A stretch of 64,000 nucleotides of DNA from Legionella saoudiensis (lineage in GTDB: Bacteria; Pseudomonadota; Gammaproteobacteria; Legionellales; Legionellaceae), in contig NZ_LN901323.1 in assembly GCF_001465875.1 (NCBI RefSeq), forward strand, positions 560,501 to 624,500, given 5' to 3'. Position 1 is the first letter of the stretch. Each line of letters starts with the position of its first letter. Positions 29,036 to 38,735 of this stretch are shown here, piece after piece. The position numbers and the translations under genes were made by a program. The notes beneath the pieces are model-generated. The model made no database searches. It was not told the origin of the DNA and worked only from the letters and a program-made list of their open reading frames with translations.

Positions 29036-30114
29036 GCGGGAATACCACATGCGGAAGCATTTTGCTTGGTTTCAGTGGCATGAGCCTGTTCTTTAGTATT
29101 ATTCACCCAACTAAGGTTATCAATATACCAGGCAACGGTTTTGCGCATTCCACTTTCAAACGTTTCTGCGGGTGTCCAATTTAAATCCTGCTGAATTTTG
29201 CTGGCATCAATAGCATAACGCTGATCATGACCTGGTCTATCTTTAACGTAGGTGATTAAATCAGTGTAATTCGCGACCCCAATAGGTTTTGTTGGTACTA
29301 ATTCTTCTAAAAGAGAGCATATCGTGTGCACTACATCAATATTTCTTTTTTCATTATGGCCGCCGATATTATAAGTCTCTCCAACGGCCCCCTGTTTTAA
29401 TACGTGATAAAGAGCACGAACATGATCATCAACATAGAGCCAGTCACGAATTTGCAAACCGTTACCATAAACGGGTAAGGGCTTGCCTGCGAGTGCATTA
29501 AGTATGACTAGTGGAATCAATTTTTCAGGGAATTGGTAAGGTCCATAATTATTCGAACAGTTGGTAATTAAAACCGGTAAGCCATAAGTTCGGTGCCAAG
29601 CTCGGACTAAATGGTCAGAGCATGCTTTGCTCGCAGAATAAGGCGAGCTTGGGGCATAGGGCGTGGTTTCCGTAAATAAGTCGGAGGTGTTTTCCAGATC
29701 ACCATAAACTTCATCAGTAGAAATATGATGAAAACGAAAAGACTCTTTGCGTTCTAGTGGGAGTGACTGCCAATATTCAAGTGCTGCTTCCAAAAGCACA
29801 TAGGTACCAATGATATTGGTTTGAATGAAGGCAGAAGAACCCGAAATGGAGCGGTCAACATGGCTTTCCGCAGCAAGATGCATAATGGCATCTGGTTGGT
29901 AGGTTTTTAATAGTTGTTTTATTTTATCAGCGGAGCAAATGTCCACTTTTTCAAAAAAAAACCGCTCATTGCCCGAAACACTTTCAATGGATGCAAGATT
30001 TCCAGCATAAGTCAGCTTGTCAACATTAACTACTACTTCAGATGTTTCATTGATAAGATGACGAACCAATGCAGAGCCAATAAAACCTGCACCTCCAGTA
30101 ATCAGAATTTTCAT
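29032..30114 (-). CDS. rmlB: dTDP-glucose 4,6-dehydratase
   Basis: The 360-residue enzyme has the usual RmlB length. It has the NAD-binding [18 protein letters not shown] at the N-terminus, [12 protein letters not shown], the catalytic STDEVYG (Thr-Asp-Glu), the [11 protein letters not shown]xxxK pair and the [15 protein letters not shown] segment. It forms dTDP-4-keto-6-deoxyglucose, the shared precursor of dTDP-rhamnose and of the 3-acylamino-3,6-dideoxyhexose. The ATG at 30114 is chosen because it starts directly before the Rossmann strand; a TTG three codons upstream is the alternative. The next upstream gene is 170 bases away, so the rml operon promoter probably lies at 30.12-30.28 kb. 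Confidence 0.96.
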   Translation of the reverse strand: MKILITGGAGFIGSALVRHLINETSEVVVNVDKLTYAGNLASIESVSGNERFFFEKVDICSADKIKQLLKTYQPDAIMHLAAESHVDRSISGSSAFIQTNIIGTYVLLEAALEYWQSLPLERKESFRFHHISTDEVYGDLENTSDLFTETTPYAPSSPYSASKACSDHLVRAWHRTYGLPVLITNCSNNYGPYQFPEKLIPLVILNALAGKPLPVYGNGLQIRDWLYVDDHVRALYHVLKQGAVGETYNIGGHNEKRNIDVVHTICSLLEELVPTKPIGVANYTDLITYVKDRPGHDQRYAIDASKIQQDLNWTPAETFESGMRKTVAWYIDNLSWVNNTKEQAHATETKQNASACGIPA

Positions 30115-30257
30115 ATTGACCAACCAAAATATATTAGATAACGAATAAGTTATAGTTTCCTGAGCCGTCGCGTGGCACTTGCGGCAATCGGGGCGACTTT
30201 ATCATACCGAATAAGCTGTCGCAAGGGTTAAAAATAAACCAAAATGAGTTGGTATAG

Positions 30258-30277
30258 CCTGGTTGCGTGCAACCAGG
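30258..30277. repeat. Short palindrome CCTGGTTG-CGTG-CAACCAGG
   Basis: A perfect 8-bp stem with a 4-base loop lies just beyond the 3' end of the WbpM-like gene. A near-copy follows pepN (46534-46557) and a partial one follows hslO (6269-6283). No T run is present here, so it is listed as a repeat rather than a terminator. Confidence 0.6.
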
Positions 30278-30283
30278 TAACCG

Positions 30284-32125
30284 TTAAACCGATGGCAAAG
30301 CTTCCGCTTTTTCACAATACTCAGGTACCAACTGCACCAATAATTTACGCAATTCCCGTTCATTCATGGTATGACATGCTTGCTCAATCGCATCAAAAGT
30401 ATGAATTAATTGTTGCCAATCCATAACGCGATGTTTTGCTTGTAGAATTTTTTCATGCATTGTTGGACGTAATTGCTCTGTTTCATGAAAAAGCTCTTCA
30501 TAAAGTTTTTCGCCTGGGCGCAGGCCTGTATATTTGATTTGAATATCGCGGTGTGGTTCTTTCCCGGCAAGCCTTATTATTTGCTCCGCCAGATAGTTAA
30601 TTTTAACGGGATCACCCATGTCCAGCACAAAAACTTCTCCACCATGCCCATTCACCATTGCTTGCAAAATGAGCTGGCAGGCTTCCGGAATGGTCATGAA
30701 ATAACGTGTAATATCCGGATGAGTTACTGTTAACGGCCCACCTTCTTTCAGCTGTTTTTTGAATAAGGGGACTACACTTCCTGCGGAGCCTAACACGTTA
30801 CCAAAGCGCACGGTAATAAACTGAGTTGCAAAATGCCCATTGAGATTTTGGCAATAAATCTCCGCTACCCGCTTAGTCGTACCCATTATATTGGTTGGAT
30901 TGACCGCTTTGTCAGTAGAAATCAGAATAAATTTATTTACATTAAAATCCACACTGGCTTCAGCAATCGCCTGGGTGCCAAGCACGTTATTCATGACCGC
31001 GATTCGTACTTGTTCTTCGAGCATGGGAACATGTTTATAGGCTGCGGCATGAAACACTATTTGCGGCTTAAATTTTTCAAAAAGCTGTTTAATCGCATGT
31101 TTATCCAGCACCGAAGTCAGGCTAATATGCAGCGGTAGATTTTCAAATGTGTGGCGTAATTCATGTTCAATTTGATAGAGATTGAACTCCGAATTATCAA
31201 TGATGATTAATTTTTCCGGCTTAAGTTGCGCAATTTGTCGGCATAGTTCGGAGCCGATGGAGCCGCCGCCACCGGTTACAACCACTCGTTTTCCATAAAC
31301 GGCAGTAGAAATTTCATTCCATGCTAATTCAATTTGCTCACGCCCCAGCAAATCTTCTAATTTAATCTGCTCTAGGGCCGTAGGGCTTGAGCCTTCAAGA
31401 ATTTTCATTAATGACGGTAATATTTTTACCGGGTATGCGGTGGCGCTGCATTTTTTATAGATGGTTTGCAAATGCTCCTTAGGTAAAGATGGAATTGCAA
31501 TTAATAACTCATCTGCGGGATAGCTTTGTATGAACTTAGGTGATAATAATAAGTCAGTGGAGCCGATAATGGGATAGTTTTGCATTAAGGTTCCATGCAA
31601 TAAGGGATTGTCATCAAGTATGGCGACAATTTTGTAAGGTTTTAATCGAGTATCATTTTCTCGTAAAAATAAATTTGCTCCAGCCCCGGCGCCAATCACT
31701 ATCAAACCGGTGCCCGTAGCACGTGTTCTAGGAGAGGATTGTAAATATTGCCGATAAAAATAACGGCTTGATAGAATTAAAATTAAGGTTAATTCTGGAT
31801 AGAAAATAATTTCTGAACGTGAAATTAAGGTAAGTCTATTGCTGAGGAACTCTAGAAAGAAGAATAAAATCGAGCCAGACAATACGGTATAAATATTTCT
31901 TTTTAAATCTTTAGTGGAAACATTTTTCCAAATAACCGCATAGACACGAAAATATTTGATTGAAATAGCAAAGGCTACCGAAATACTTAACCATTGGGTT
32001 AGTGAAAATGTATCAAGTTGTCCTGAAATTAATGAATGAACAATAAACCAACTAAATAGTGCCATGGCTAAATCATGGCCCATGACGAACCAGGCCCTTG
32101 AATTCCTAATCAAACTTTTTTTCAT
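30284..32125 (-). CDS. Membrane nucleotide-sugar 4,6-dehydratase of the WbpM/PglF/CapD family
   Basis: The 613-residue protein has four N-terminal membrane spans (about 10-125), a CoA-binding-like Rossmann region (about 135-230) and a C-terminal dehydratase from about 280. The latter starts with VVTGGGGSIGSELCRQIA and has FHAAAYKHVPMLE and the catalytic-site stretch STDKAVNPTNIMGTTKR. In WbpM/PglF-type enzymes this makes UDP-4-keto-6-deoxy-GlcNAc, the precursor of QuiNAc, FucNAc or bacillosamine. A 170-base gap separates it from rmlB, so it is probably a separate transcript reading toward the rml genes. It suggests that the repeat unit also contains a 6-deoxy-HexNAc. Confidence 0.93.
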   Translation of the reverse strand: MKKSLIRNSRAWFVMGHDLAMALFSWFIVHSLISGQLDTFSLTQWLSISVAFAISIKYFRVYAVIWKNVSTKDLKRNIYTVLSGSILFFFLEFLSNRLTLISRSEIIFYPELTLILILSSRYFYRQYLQSSPRTRATGTGLIVIGAGAGANLFLRENDTRLKPYKIVAILDDNPLLHGTLMQNYPIIGSTDLLLSPKFIQSYPADELLIAIPSLPKEHLQTIYKKCSATAYPVKILPSLMKILEGSSPTALEQIKLEDLLGREQIELAWNEISTAVYGKRVVVTGGGGSIGSELCRQIAQLKPEKLIIIDNSEFNLYQIEHELRHTFENLPLHISLTSVLDKHAIKQLFEKFKPQIVFHAAAYKHVPMLEEQVRIAVMNNVLGTQAIAEASVDFNVNKFILISTDKAVNPTNIMGTTKRVAEIYCQNLNGHFATQFITVRFGNVLGSAGSVVPLFKKQLKEGGPLTVTHPDITRYFMTIPEACQLILQAMVNGHGGEVFVLDMGDPVKINYLAEQIIRLAGKEPHRDIQIKYTGLRPGEKLYEELFHETEQLRPTMHEKILQAKHRVMDWQQLIHTFDAIEQACHTMNERELRKLLVQLVPEYCEKAEALPSV

Positions 32126-32396
32126 CTATGTCTCTCTTGACGCCTGCATTTTCACTAGGGGCTATTTAGTGCCAACAGTCCCAACATCGCTTAATTTATG
32201 AGGTACTTTACCATATTCTTAATAGTTCTTGCGATTTTTTTAGAGGAGAGATCTTTATTTTATGCGGCATATCATGGGTTACAATAGATTAAGCTCTTGA
32301 TTTTAAATTTAATTGCTGCACCAACTTACATTTACTCACAAAACGTTCACGGGGTAAATTTGTTGGTGCAGATGGTGCGCGCAAAATGAATGATTA

Positions 32397-34268
32397 TTAA
32401 CCTGCTAAAGTGACTCGTTGTGGCAGCTCCTCAACAAAGGCTTGAGTAGCGGTTTTCTCATCTTTGGGTGCAAATAATCGGTGCTGGTTATATGCCGAGT
32501 TAGTTTTGGCAGAAGTAAGTACCCCTTCTATATCTTTAGCATCAGCACGTAGTATTTGTTGCTGTAATGTTCGAAGCTCAGCTTTTTTCTTCTCCGCTGT
32601 TTCAGCACCAAACCATACGCCATTTAAATGTTTTTGTATGTGTTTTTCAATTAAGCCCACCGTATGTTCTGCTTGCCAAGTGTCAGATAAAGGAAGATTA
32701 AGCTCGGGTTGAGGATTTTCGACTACAGGTTCGATCAGTTGTGGTTCCATAGGAATTAACCAAGCAGCCAGAGAGTCCCATTTGGAGGCCAAAATATCCA
32801 ATGGTATTGCTAGGGTAAATAATATTTTTGCCGGAATATCGAGCTCGTGGCTGTGCCCACCATGCCCACTGAATCGTTTTTTTAGTATTTTTTGGGTTAC
32901 GGCATTTATATCGTCAGCATCGTCTTGCTCAGTTTTTTTCTGTTTGTGGCCATGGCCAATAAAGTAGTGCGCATCTTCAAAGCCCTCACTAATAAAGGCG
33001 ATGAGTGCAGCCCAAATTTGCGGTACTCCAGGCATCCGATCTGCGGTTAAGGCAATGCTGACCAAATGCCCCATGAATAGCATGATGCGTAAGGGGGTAA
33101 TCGTCAACGCCTTAATGATACGGAATGGATTGAATACCTGCAGCCAGTTTTTATTTTTCCAAAGGTCATTCCACGTTTCTTTTATTGAGTCATAGAAGCT
33201 GGTGGATGAATCTTTCTCTTCTGCATAGATGGATTTGTCAAGCTCTTCAATTGACTCAGCGGTATTTTGAATGTTAAAACTCAATGCTGACAGCCCAGTA
33301 ATCAAGGGGTTTATGCCTCCCATGATAAACTTGGGCATTCTACCCATCCAGTCGAATAAGGGACGTGCATTCGTTGCAATAGTCCACCAGGTGCCGGCAG
33401 TGCAAACCGTAAGCGCAATGGCTAACCCAACCAAAAGCGCAGACATTGATGCCATAAATAGATTACGTAAAGAAAAGCGTTCTTCTTTAAAGTGCGTGTG
33501 AATTCTCGTAAGCCAATTGCTAATGGTGTTATTATTAATAAGGTCAGTAACGGTATTGAACGTTAGCAAACCGTAAGCAGCTCCCGCAACTACAGCCATA
33601 GGTACAATCATGAACGGCCAGTAGGCAAAGGGAATGACGGCAATCCAAGGAATGGCACTAAAGGCCTCCATAATAAGGTAAGTACTGCCTAACCCCATAA
33701 ACAAGGCAGAAAGCGAGCTAAATACGGCAGCGATTTGGAAATTGCGACGGCGCTTATGGAAATCGGCTTGCCATGTTACTTGATTATTTTGGCTTAACCA
33801 GATGCGTAATTGTTCAGCAGCATTTGAAACAGGTGTATTCCCGTGCTCTGAATGGGAGAATAATTCTAAGGCGAGTTGTTGCTCCATCTCTTTGAGCAAT
33901 TTCTGAATCTTTTTCTTTTCGGCTTTATTGGCCGGCTTTTTAAGTTTTAATTGTAAGGCTGCATAATTAACAAAGAATGATGGGCAGTCAGGGTCATTAA
34001 TATCTTTAGGGAAGTGCTCCAGTAAAAACTCCTTCGCAAGTTGATTTTGTAAGTAGTTGTGCTTAAACAACTTTCCTAAGGCGCCTTTGATATTTTGTAA
34101 ATAAATTTCAGCTTCATAAACTACAGAAAGCACGAATGTTGCAATCGCAAAAGGTAAAACGGGGATAAGCGCAAACATTCCGCTAAAACTTAAAAGACCA
34201 AGAATTAAGCTAGCACCGGCAGTAAGAAGGATTGGAATAAGGTTGTAAGGTTTTTTTTTTATATTCAT
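32397..34268 (-). CDS. Large multi-spanning membrane protein of unknown function
   Basis: I do not recognise this 623-residue protein. It has a lysine-rich N-terminus, membrane segments around 11-50, 178-240, 270-295, 315-332, 390-425 and 480-505, and a charged helical stretch around 105-135 (KPANKAEKKKIQKLLKEMEQ). Two histidine-rich patches, FIGHGHKQKK and SGHGGHSHELD, lie near 437-475, and the C-terminal 120 residues are hydrophilic. No transporter or enzyme motif is apparent. Size, architecture and isolation next to other unknown genes resemble Legionella Dot/Icm-type membrane effectors, but this is only inference. The His patches could bind metal. It is a monocistronic unit. Confidence 0.75.
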   Translation of the reverse strand: MNIKKKPYNLIPILLTAGASLILGLLSFSGMFALIPVLPFAIATFVLSVVYEAEIYLQNIKGALGKLFKHNYLQNQLAKEFLLEHFPKDINDPDCPSFFVNYAALQLKLKKPANKAEKKKIQKLLKEMEQQLALELFSHSEHGNTPVSNAAEQLRIWLSQNNQVTWQADFHKRRRNFQIAAVFSSLSALFMGLGSTYLIMEAFSAIPWIAVIPFAYWPFMIVPMAVVAGAAYGLLTFNTVTDLINNNTISNWLTRIHTHFKEERFSLRNLFMASMSALLVGLAIALTVCTAGTWWTIATNARPLFDWMGRMPKFIMGGINPLITGLSALSFNIQNTAESIEELDKSIYAEEKDSSTSFYDSIKETWNDLWKNKNWLQVFNPFRIIKALTITPLRIMLFMGHLVSIALTADRMPGVPQIWAALIAFISEGFEDAHYFIGHGHKQKKTEQDDADDINAVTQKILKKRFSGHGGHSHELDIPAKILFTLAIPLDILASKWDSLAAWLIPMEPQLIEPVVENPQPELNLPLSDTWQAEHTVGLIEKHIQKHLNGVWFGAETAEKKKAELRTLQQQILRADAKDIEGVLTSAKTNSAYNQHRLFAPKDEKTATQAFVEELPQRVTLAG

Positions 34269-34511
34269 TGTTAATCATTTAACCTGTTAGCGAGCGTGAA
34301 TAGGACTGTATCGCAAATGAGAATGATTATCAATAGCATAAAGATTAAAAAAAGGGCATAATAGAGTGGAATTGCTCGAAAAAGCAGGCCGAGCAAAGGT
34401 TTTTATGGGTGTAGCTGTAGATTCAATAGATGATTTTAGGTAAAGTGAAACGTCATGATTTACCTCATGTAGTTTCTTTTGTTTGAAACTCAACATTAAT
34501 TAGGAGAGGAT

Positions 34512-35708
34512 ATGCGTTTTAATCAATGGATGGGCTTTATTGTTGCTGGTTCAATGTTAGCAGGTTCCCACGTTTCTGCTGCAAGTGTTCCTGTGCATGA
34601 GCAATTGCAAGTTTCTCAATGTCTTGCTGCAAAAATAACTACTGCATATGATGTTTTGGCAGAAAACAAACAATTTCGAATTATAGATGTTCCCAGTGCC
34701 GATGTGGAATCACTCAGCCATTTAGCTGATAAGGAACATTGTGGTCGTTTTGTGAATGTGAGTCAGCGTATCGCAGGAAATTCACTGGTTGCAAAACAGC
34801 GTGCTGCTAAAAATCTTTTAGAAAAGAAAGCAGTGCAAGCACCCACCAAAGAAAAAGCTTCCTATGAAATTAAGCATCAAGATGAAGTAAATGCTGCGTT
34901 GCAAAATGTGGTTGCTGATAATATTTGGCAAACATTGACTCATTTGACTTCATATCATAACCGTTCAGCAACTAAAGACACAGGTGTTGATGCTGCAAAA
35001 TGGTTAAAAGCTAAATTTGAAGCAATGGCAACCGAATATGGTCGTACCGATGTAGCCACTTATTTCGTTTCTACTGGCTACTATAAACAACCTTCTTTAG
35101 TGACCGTTATTGGCAAAGATATTAAGGCTCCAGGTATTGTTATTGGCGCTCATATGGATACTTTAGATGGTCGAATGCCAGGTGCTGGTGATGATGGTAG
35201 TGGATCTTCAAGTATCATGGAAATGGCTCGTGTTTTGTTGTCGTCTAACACCACATTTAAACGGCCTATTTACATTATTTGGTATGCCGCAGAAGAACGT
35301 GGCCTGGTTGGTTCTCAGCATGTAGTAGAGCATTTCCAAGCGCATGCGATTCCAGTTAAAGCTGCGATTCAATTTGATATGACTGGTTATCGTGTTGATC
35401 CTAAAGATCCAACCATGTGGGTGTTTACTGATTACACTGACAAAGGATTGAGCAATTTTGTGGCGAAGTTAATTGATACTTATGTGAAGGTCCCTGTTGA
35501 TTATTCACGCTGTGGCTATGGTTGTAGTGATCATGCTTCATGGACTGAAATCGGCGTTCCTGCAGCATTCCCCTGTGAGTCAAACTTTGACGATCACAAC
35601 CCCTATATTCATAGCTCTTCAGATACTATGGCGCTTTTGAGCTTAGAGCATATGACTAATTTCAGTAAGTTAGCGGTAGCTTTTGCTATTGAATTAGCAT
35701 CTGAGTAA
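34512..35708 (+). CDS. Secreted M28 zinc aminopeptidase (leucyl aminopeptidase, LapA/LapB-like)
   Basis: The 398-residue precursor has a signal peptide (about 1-24, ending HVSAA) and an N-terminal propeptide-like region. The M28 catalytic domain from about 130 carries all zinc-site residues: His214 and Asp216 in GAHMDTLDG, Asp227 or Asp228 in GAGDDGSGSSS, Glu261-Glu262 in WYAAEERG, Asp289 in QFDM and His367 in YIHSSSDT. Cysteines near 334 and 338 (CGYGC) suggest a disulfide. It resembles the type II-secreted Legionella aminopeptidases LapA and LapB, which release N-terminal residues for nutrition. AGGAGAGG precedes the ATG. A good terminator follows; it appears monocistronic. Confidence 0.9.
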   Translation: MRFNQWMGFIVAGSMLAGSHVSAASVPVHEQLQVSQCLAAKITTAYDVLAENKQFRIIDVPSADVESLSHLADKEHCGRFVNVSQRIAGNSLVAKQRAAKNLLEKKAVQAPTKEKASYEIKHQDEVNAALQNVVADNIWQTLTHLTSYHNRSATKDTGVDAAKWLKAKFEAMATEYGRTDVATYFVSTGYYKQPSLVTVIGKDIKAPGIVIGAHMDTLDGRMPGAGDDGSGSSSIMEMARVLLSSNTTFKRPIYIIWYAAEERGLVGSQHVVEHFQAHAIPVKAAIQFDMTGYRVDPKDPTMWVFTDYTDKGLSNFVAKLIDTYVKVPVDYSRCGYGCSDHASWTEIGVPAAFPCESNFDDHNPYIHSSSDTMALLSLEHMTNFSKLAVAFAIELASE

Positions 35709-35716
35709 TTTCCTCT

Positions 35717-35748
35717 AGCCTCTTTGGTTAAGCCAGAGAGGCTTCTTA
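35717..35748 (+). terminator. Rho-independent terminator of the aminopeptidase gene
   Basis: The stem AGCCTCT (35717-35723) pairs with AGAGGCT (35737-35743), extended by weaker inner pairs, and is followed by TCTTAATT nine bases past the stop codon. Confidence 0.65.
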
Positions 35749-35796
35749 ATTGAAACAATAAGTTTCCATCTTTCTATTTAAGTCTTGGAGTAGATC

Positions 35797-36411
35797 ATGA
35801 GCAAGTTCGCCATTAAGGCCCAGTTATTTTTAGCGATACTTTTTTGTTTTTGGGTAAATACCAGCTTATTTGCGGCAATCCACAGGTTAACTCCGCCTTG
35901 GGAATTATTACACAGTCAATTAAGCGCAGCTTTAGAAGCTGACCCATGTGTGCACGTGAAGCCATTAACCGGACAAGGGCTGGATATGGAAATTAGTGTG
36001 ATGGTTTGCAATGATAAAAAAGCTTTAGCCCTTGCTGCCTTTCTAACTAAACGCCATGAATTTGGTGAGCACTTGGCTGTTACGGTGAATGTATATGCAC
36101 CGAATTTACTGCCAGTAAATGCAACACTTCCAAGTGATCTTGAAGCTACTGCCAAGCTGTTAAGTCGAGCGTTGAACGGAAATAAATATTTTATAAAAAC
36201 AGGAATGGGGACTGGCCCAATGGCTCAGCCAGTAGCCTATGCAATTTTTCAACCTGTTGTCATCCAGTATTTTTCTGATGATATTAGCGATTGGTATTCC
36301 AATACGAATGAAGTCGCCGCAAAAGTCTTTGGTGAGGTGTTTAATTTACATCCTTTTGATGATACCGCAATACAAATATTTCCTACGACGGCACCGATCC
36401 CGAAAAAGTAA
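35797..36411 (+). CDS. Exported hypothetical protein, 204 aa
   Basis: I do not recognise the family. The 204-residue protein begins with a signal peptide (KAQLFLAILFCFWVNTSLFAA, cleavage likely after residue 27-28). The mature part holds two cysteines (near 51 and 70) that could form a disulfide, and predicted alternating strand/helix segments. A ribosome binding site CTTGGAG precedes the ATG by about ten bases. It follows the secreted aminopeptidase beyond a terminator, so the two are separate units although both are exported. A periplasmic or secreted role is all that can be said. Confidence 0.72.
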   Translation: MSKFAIKAQLFLAILFCFWVNTSLFAAIHRLTPPWELLHSQLSAALEADPCVHVKPLTGQGLDMEISVMVCNDKKALALAAFLTKRHEFGEHLAVTVNVYAPNLLPVNATLPSDLEATAKLLSRALNGNKYFIKTGMGTGPMAQPVAYAIFQPVVIQYFSDDISDWYSNTNEVAAKVFGEVFNLHPFDDTAIQIFPTTAPIPKK

Positions 36412-36486
36412 TTTTGCATTGTTTAAAAATTGCCGTTATGGACAAGATAATAGCTAAGCTCAAATGTTTTAATTTAAATTCCCATG

Positions 36487-36553
36487 CTGTCATTGCGAAC
36501 GAAGTGAGGCAACCCAGGGTTCTGTGCTTTGACCATTAGATTGCTTCCTCCCT
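36487..36553. repeat. Degenerate dispersed palindrome (GTCATTGCGAACGAAGTGAGG type)
   Basis: The left arm GTCATTGCGAACGAAGTGAG and the right arm AGATTGCTTCCTCCCTTC resemble the widespread GTCATTGCGAG...GCTTCGTCGC repeat seen between genes in many proteobacteria. The arms pair imperfectly. It lies between two convergent genes. Confidence 0.4.
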
Positions 36554-36931
36554 TCATTCAGGTCGTTCCAACAACCCTTTCAATTTTTCATACTTCGCCG
36601 TTAACCGCGCAATTAACTTTTCCGGCTGATGCTGCTGTAACTGTGTCTCTAATTGGCTAATCCCCAAATTTAGCTTTTCTAGCTTTCGGGCTAAGGCAGA
36701 GGAAGGGTTGGTTTCATATTCTTGGGTGAGTTGCTCATAAAGAGCTTGTTGTTCGTTTAAAAAAGTATTGATGCCCTGAAGTTTATTCACTCGGTAATCA
36801 ATATCTTCTTTTAATTTCTGCAGGGTCTGTTCAGCATGGGTTACACGCTTCCTGCGTGTAACATGCTCATTGTGTTGTATTAACTTTCGGGAAATAGAGG
36901 CTCTCTTTTTATCATCAAAAAAAATAGCCAT
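36554..36931 (-). CDS. Small coiled-coil protein of unknown function
   Basis: The 125-residue hydrophilic protein is almost wholly helical with heptad-like leucine spacing (about 25-120, with KLEKLNLGISQLETQLQQH) and a basic N-terminus (MAIFFDDKKRASISRKLIQH). No signal peptide or membrane segment is seen. GAGGT precedes the ATG within the 3' end of the upstream gene, 14 bases after its stop, so it is probably translated from the same transcript as the 546-residue membrane protein. The pair may act together; no function can be proposed. Confidence 0.7.
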   Translation of the reverse strand: MAIFFDDKKRASISRKLIQHNEHVTRRKRVTHAEQTLQKLKEDIDYRVNKLQGINTFLNEQQALYEQLTQEYETNPSSALARKLEKLNLGISQLETQLQQHQPEKLIARLTAKYEKLKGLLERPE

Positions 36932-36945
36932 TTCTACCTCACTTT

Positions 36946-38586
36946 TTAACGTACGCTAATCAGGTTATTGAGTGTAGACGAGTCAGCGTGTTCCACGGTT
37001 GAGGTTGATGTTAGATCCCGTTGCTGTTCTTGACTAGCAACCACAATCTCGTGCGCATGTTCTTCCTGCTGAATCACTCTATCTACTTCTCTTTCTAAAG
37101 AACCATCCACCACACTGATTTCTTCTACCAGTTGTGTCTGAGATTCAAATAATGAGCTTATAATGCCATACACTTCATCATTATCATTAACCAATTCATC
37201 ACCTGGTTGTGGACTTGGTTGCATTTTCTGAGCTAGTTTTTCGAACTCTTGCTCACTGAAATTGGCATGGAGTACTGCTTGCACCAGCTGGGTTTGGAAA
37301 TTAGCAGCTTGAAGCGCCTCATCTTCTGGAAGTTGTTCCATTGCTGTGAGCGTGTTGATGCTTTTTAATTTCTGATTATAAATTTCTTTCGAACTCCATT
37401 CCATGTGCGCCTTTTCAGCTTGGTATGTAGATAGACGGTGCTCATTAAGCCCTATTTGGGTGGCACTTGTAATGGTAGCAGTTAACGCCAAGCCTGCACC
37501 AACGGCACCTAAAATTAGCTCAGTAGTGCCAACCAAGGCAATACCTAGTGGCGCAAGTACCCCTGAAAGTACTAACGCAAAACCGATTAAGGTGACTACT
37601 GCCGCCACTGCTGCAAAAATGCTACTGCTATTCCTACGCCAAAATGACTGTTTACTTACTGTGTCTAAGACTGGATCAGTTACGCTATTTATTTGCTTAG
37701 TATGCCATTGAGCATACCATTCATTCAATTGCTCTATGTTTTTTTGGCGTTTTTCTACTAAAGCTGCTTTAACATGACTGAATTGTTGTTTCGTAAGATC
37801 CCAAGTTTTCACTTTCTTTTTTTGTTTTTCTAACTTATCAACCACAGCAGTATCGTAAGGATATTTGCCTGTGTGGTATTTGGCATGAAGCTTATCCAAG
37901 TTATCAAGATTGAGCTTTCCATCTTGAGTGAATAGGCCGCAATCCTTTATTTGTTGAGCTAAAGTTTTTGATTTCAAAAAATCAAAAAGAGCTTTTTGAG
38001 CCTCATTAGTGCTGACCAATCCCTTTTTGCCCAGATCAAGTATTTCTGCTGATGAAAGCAAGAACACTTGTCTCTCTTCAGGGGCTGCGGTGGTATTACG
38101 GATGATGCTTATAGTCCATAGATTAGGATCCAGAATGGAATAATCAATGGATATTCCGCAGGGGACACCATTGTCATCAAAATAAGCAAGACCAATGTCT
38201 CTTTTATTGTCTCTGTGAACGTATGTGAGGCGATCTTGTATACGATCAGGGGCACCCTCAGCTGTTTCGTGCTCTTCAAAGCGAGGCTCAAGCTGTATGT
38301 AGAAACCTAGTAACATGCTAAAGAAGGACGCGGTTAAATTGCCTTGGTTATAAGCAACTGATGTTGCTGGGTTCATCCAAGTGGCAACGAACTCGTCAAA
38401 GCTTCTATCATTAGTAGATACATATTGGTCACGATCCAAGTCCAAAAGCAACTGTCCTGTGAGGTCTGAACTGGGGCTAGTATAATTTTCAACATGTCCT
38501 TCTTCTGTGGGATAAAACGGCATTACAGGATACATTACTTTTAATATATCTACGTAATTTCCTGTTAACTTTCTAACTTTAGCCAT
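36946..38586 (-). CDS. Unknown protein with C-terminal membrane hairpin and coiled-coil tail
   Basis: I do not recognise this 546-residue protein. Residues about 1-240 look globular, with mixed strands and helices (LAYFDDNGVPCGISIDYS). A basic helical linker (240-300, KLEKQKKKVKTWDLTKQQ) leads to two adjacent hydrophobic segments (about 322-343 and 347-376) that form a membrane hairpin. A hydrophilic, Glu/Gln-rich tail follows. GTG at 38592 is an alternative start, but GGGG is better spaced for the ATG at 38586. A coiled-coil protein gene follows 14 bases downstream. The architecture resembles membrane-inserting secreted effectors of Legionella; that is inference. Confidence 0.75.
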   Translation of the reverse strand: MAKVRKLTGNYVDILKVMYPVMPFYPTEEGHVENYTSPSSDLTGQLLLDLDRDQYVSTNDRSFDEFVATWMNPATSVAYNQGNLTASFFSMLLGFYIQLEPRFEEHETAEGAPDRIQDRLTYVHRDNKRDIGLAYFDDNGVPCGISIDYSILDPNLWTISIIRNTTAAPEERQVFLLSSAEILDLGKKGLVSTNEAQKALFDFLKSKTLAQQIKDCGLFTQDGKLNLDNLDKLHAKYHTGKYPYDTAVVDKLEKQKKKVKTWDLTKQQFSHVKAALVEKRQKNIEQLNEWYAQWHTKQINSVTDPVLDTVSKQSFWRRNSSSIFAAVAAVVTLIGFALVLSGVLAPLGIALVGTTELILGAVGAGLALTATITSATQIGLNEHRLSTYQAEKAHMEWSSKEIYNQKLKSINTLTAMEQLPEDEALQAANFQTQLVQAVLHANFSEQEFEKLAQKMQPSPQPGDELVNDNDEVYGIISSLFESQTQLVEEISVVDGSLEREVDRVIQQEEHAHEIVVASQEQQRDLTSTSTVEHADSSTLNNLISVR

Positions 38587-38735
38587 AATCACATTACCCC
38601 TTTCGTTTCATTGATACTATAAATAATACCATGAAAATCTTAACTGAACATTAAATGGGCATATTTACTGGAGTTTATTTGTTTGAGTGTAGGGCTGAGC
38701 GCAGGAAGCTACGCTCAACAATTTATCAGGGTAAC

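Noticed and set aside
11500..32125. Genomic-island borders (integrase, att repeats, IS) around the LPS locus
   Set aside because: No integrase, transposase or direct-repeat pair was seen at either end, so lateral transfer is not claimed beyond the usual variability of O-antigen loci.
34287..34496. A 69-codon minus-strand frame between the 623-residue protein and the aminopeptidase
   Set aside because: No Shine-Dalgarno sequence, unusual composition and position in the aminopeptidase promoter region; more likely a chance frame.
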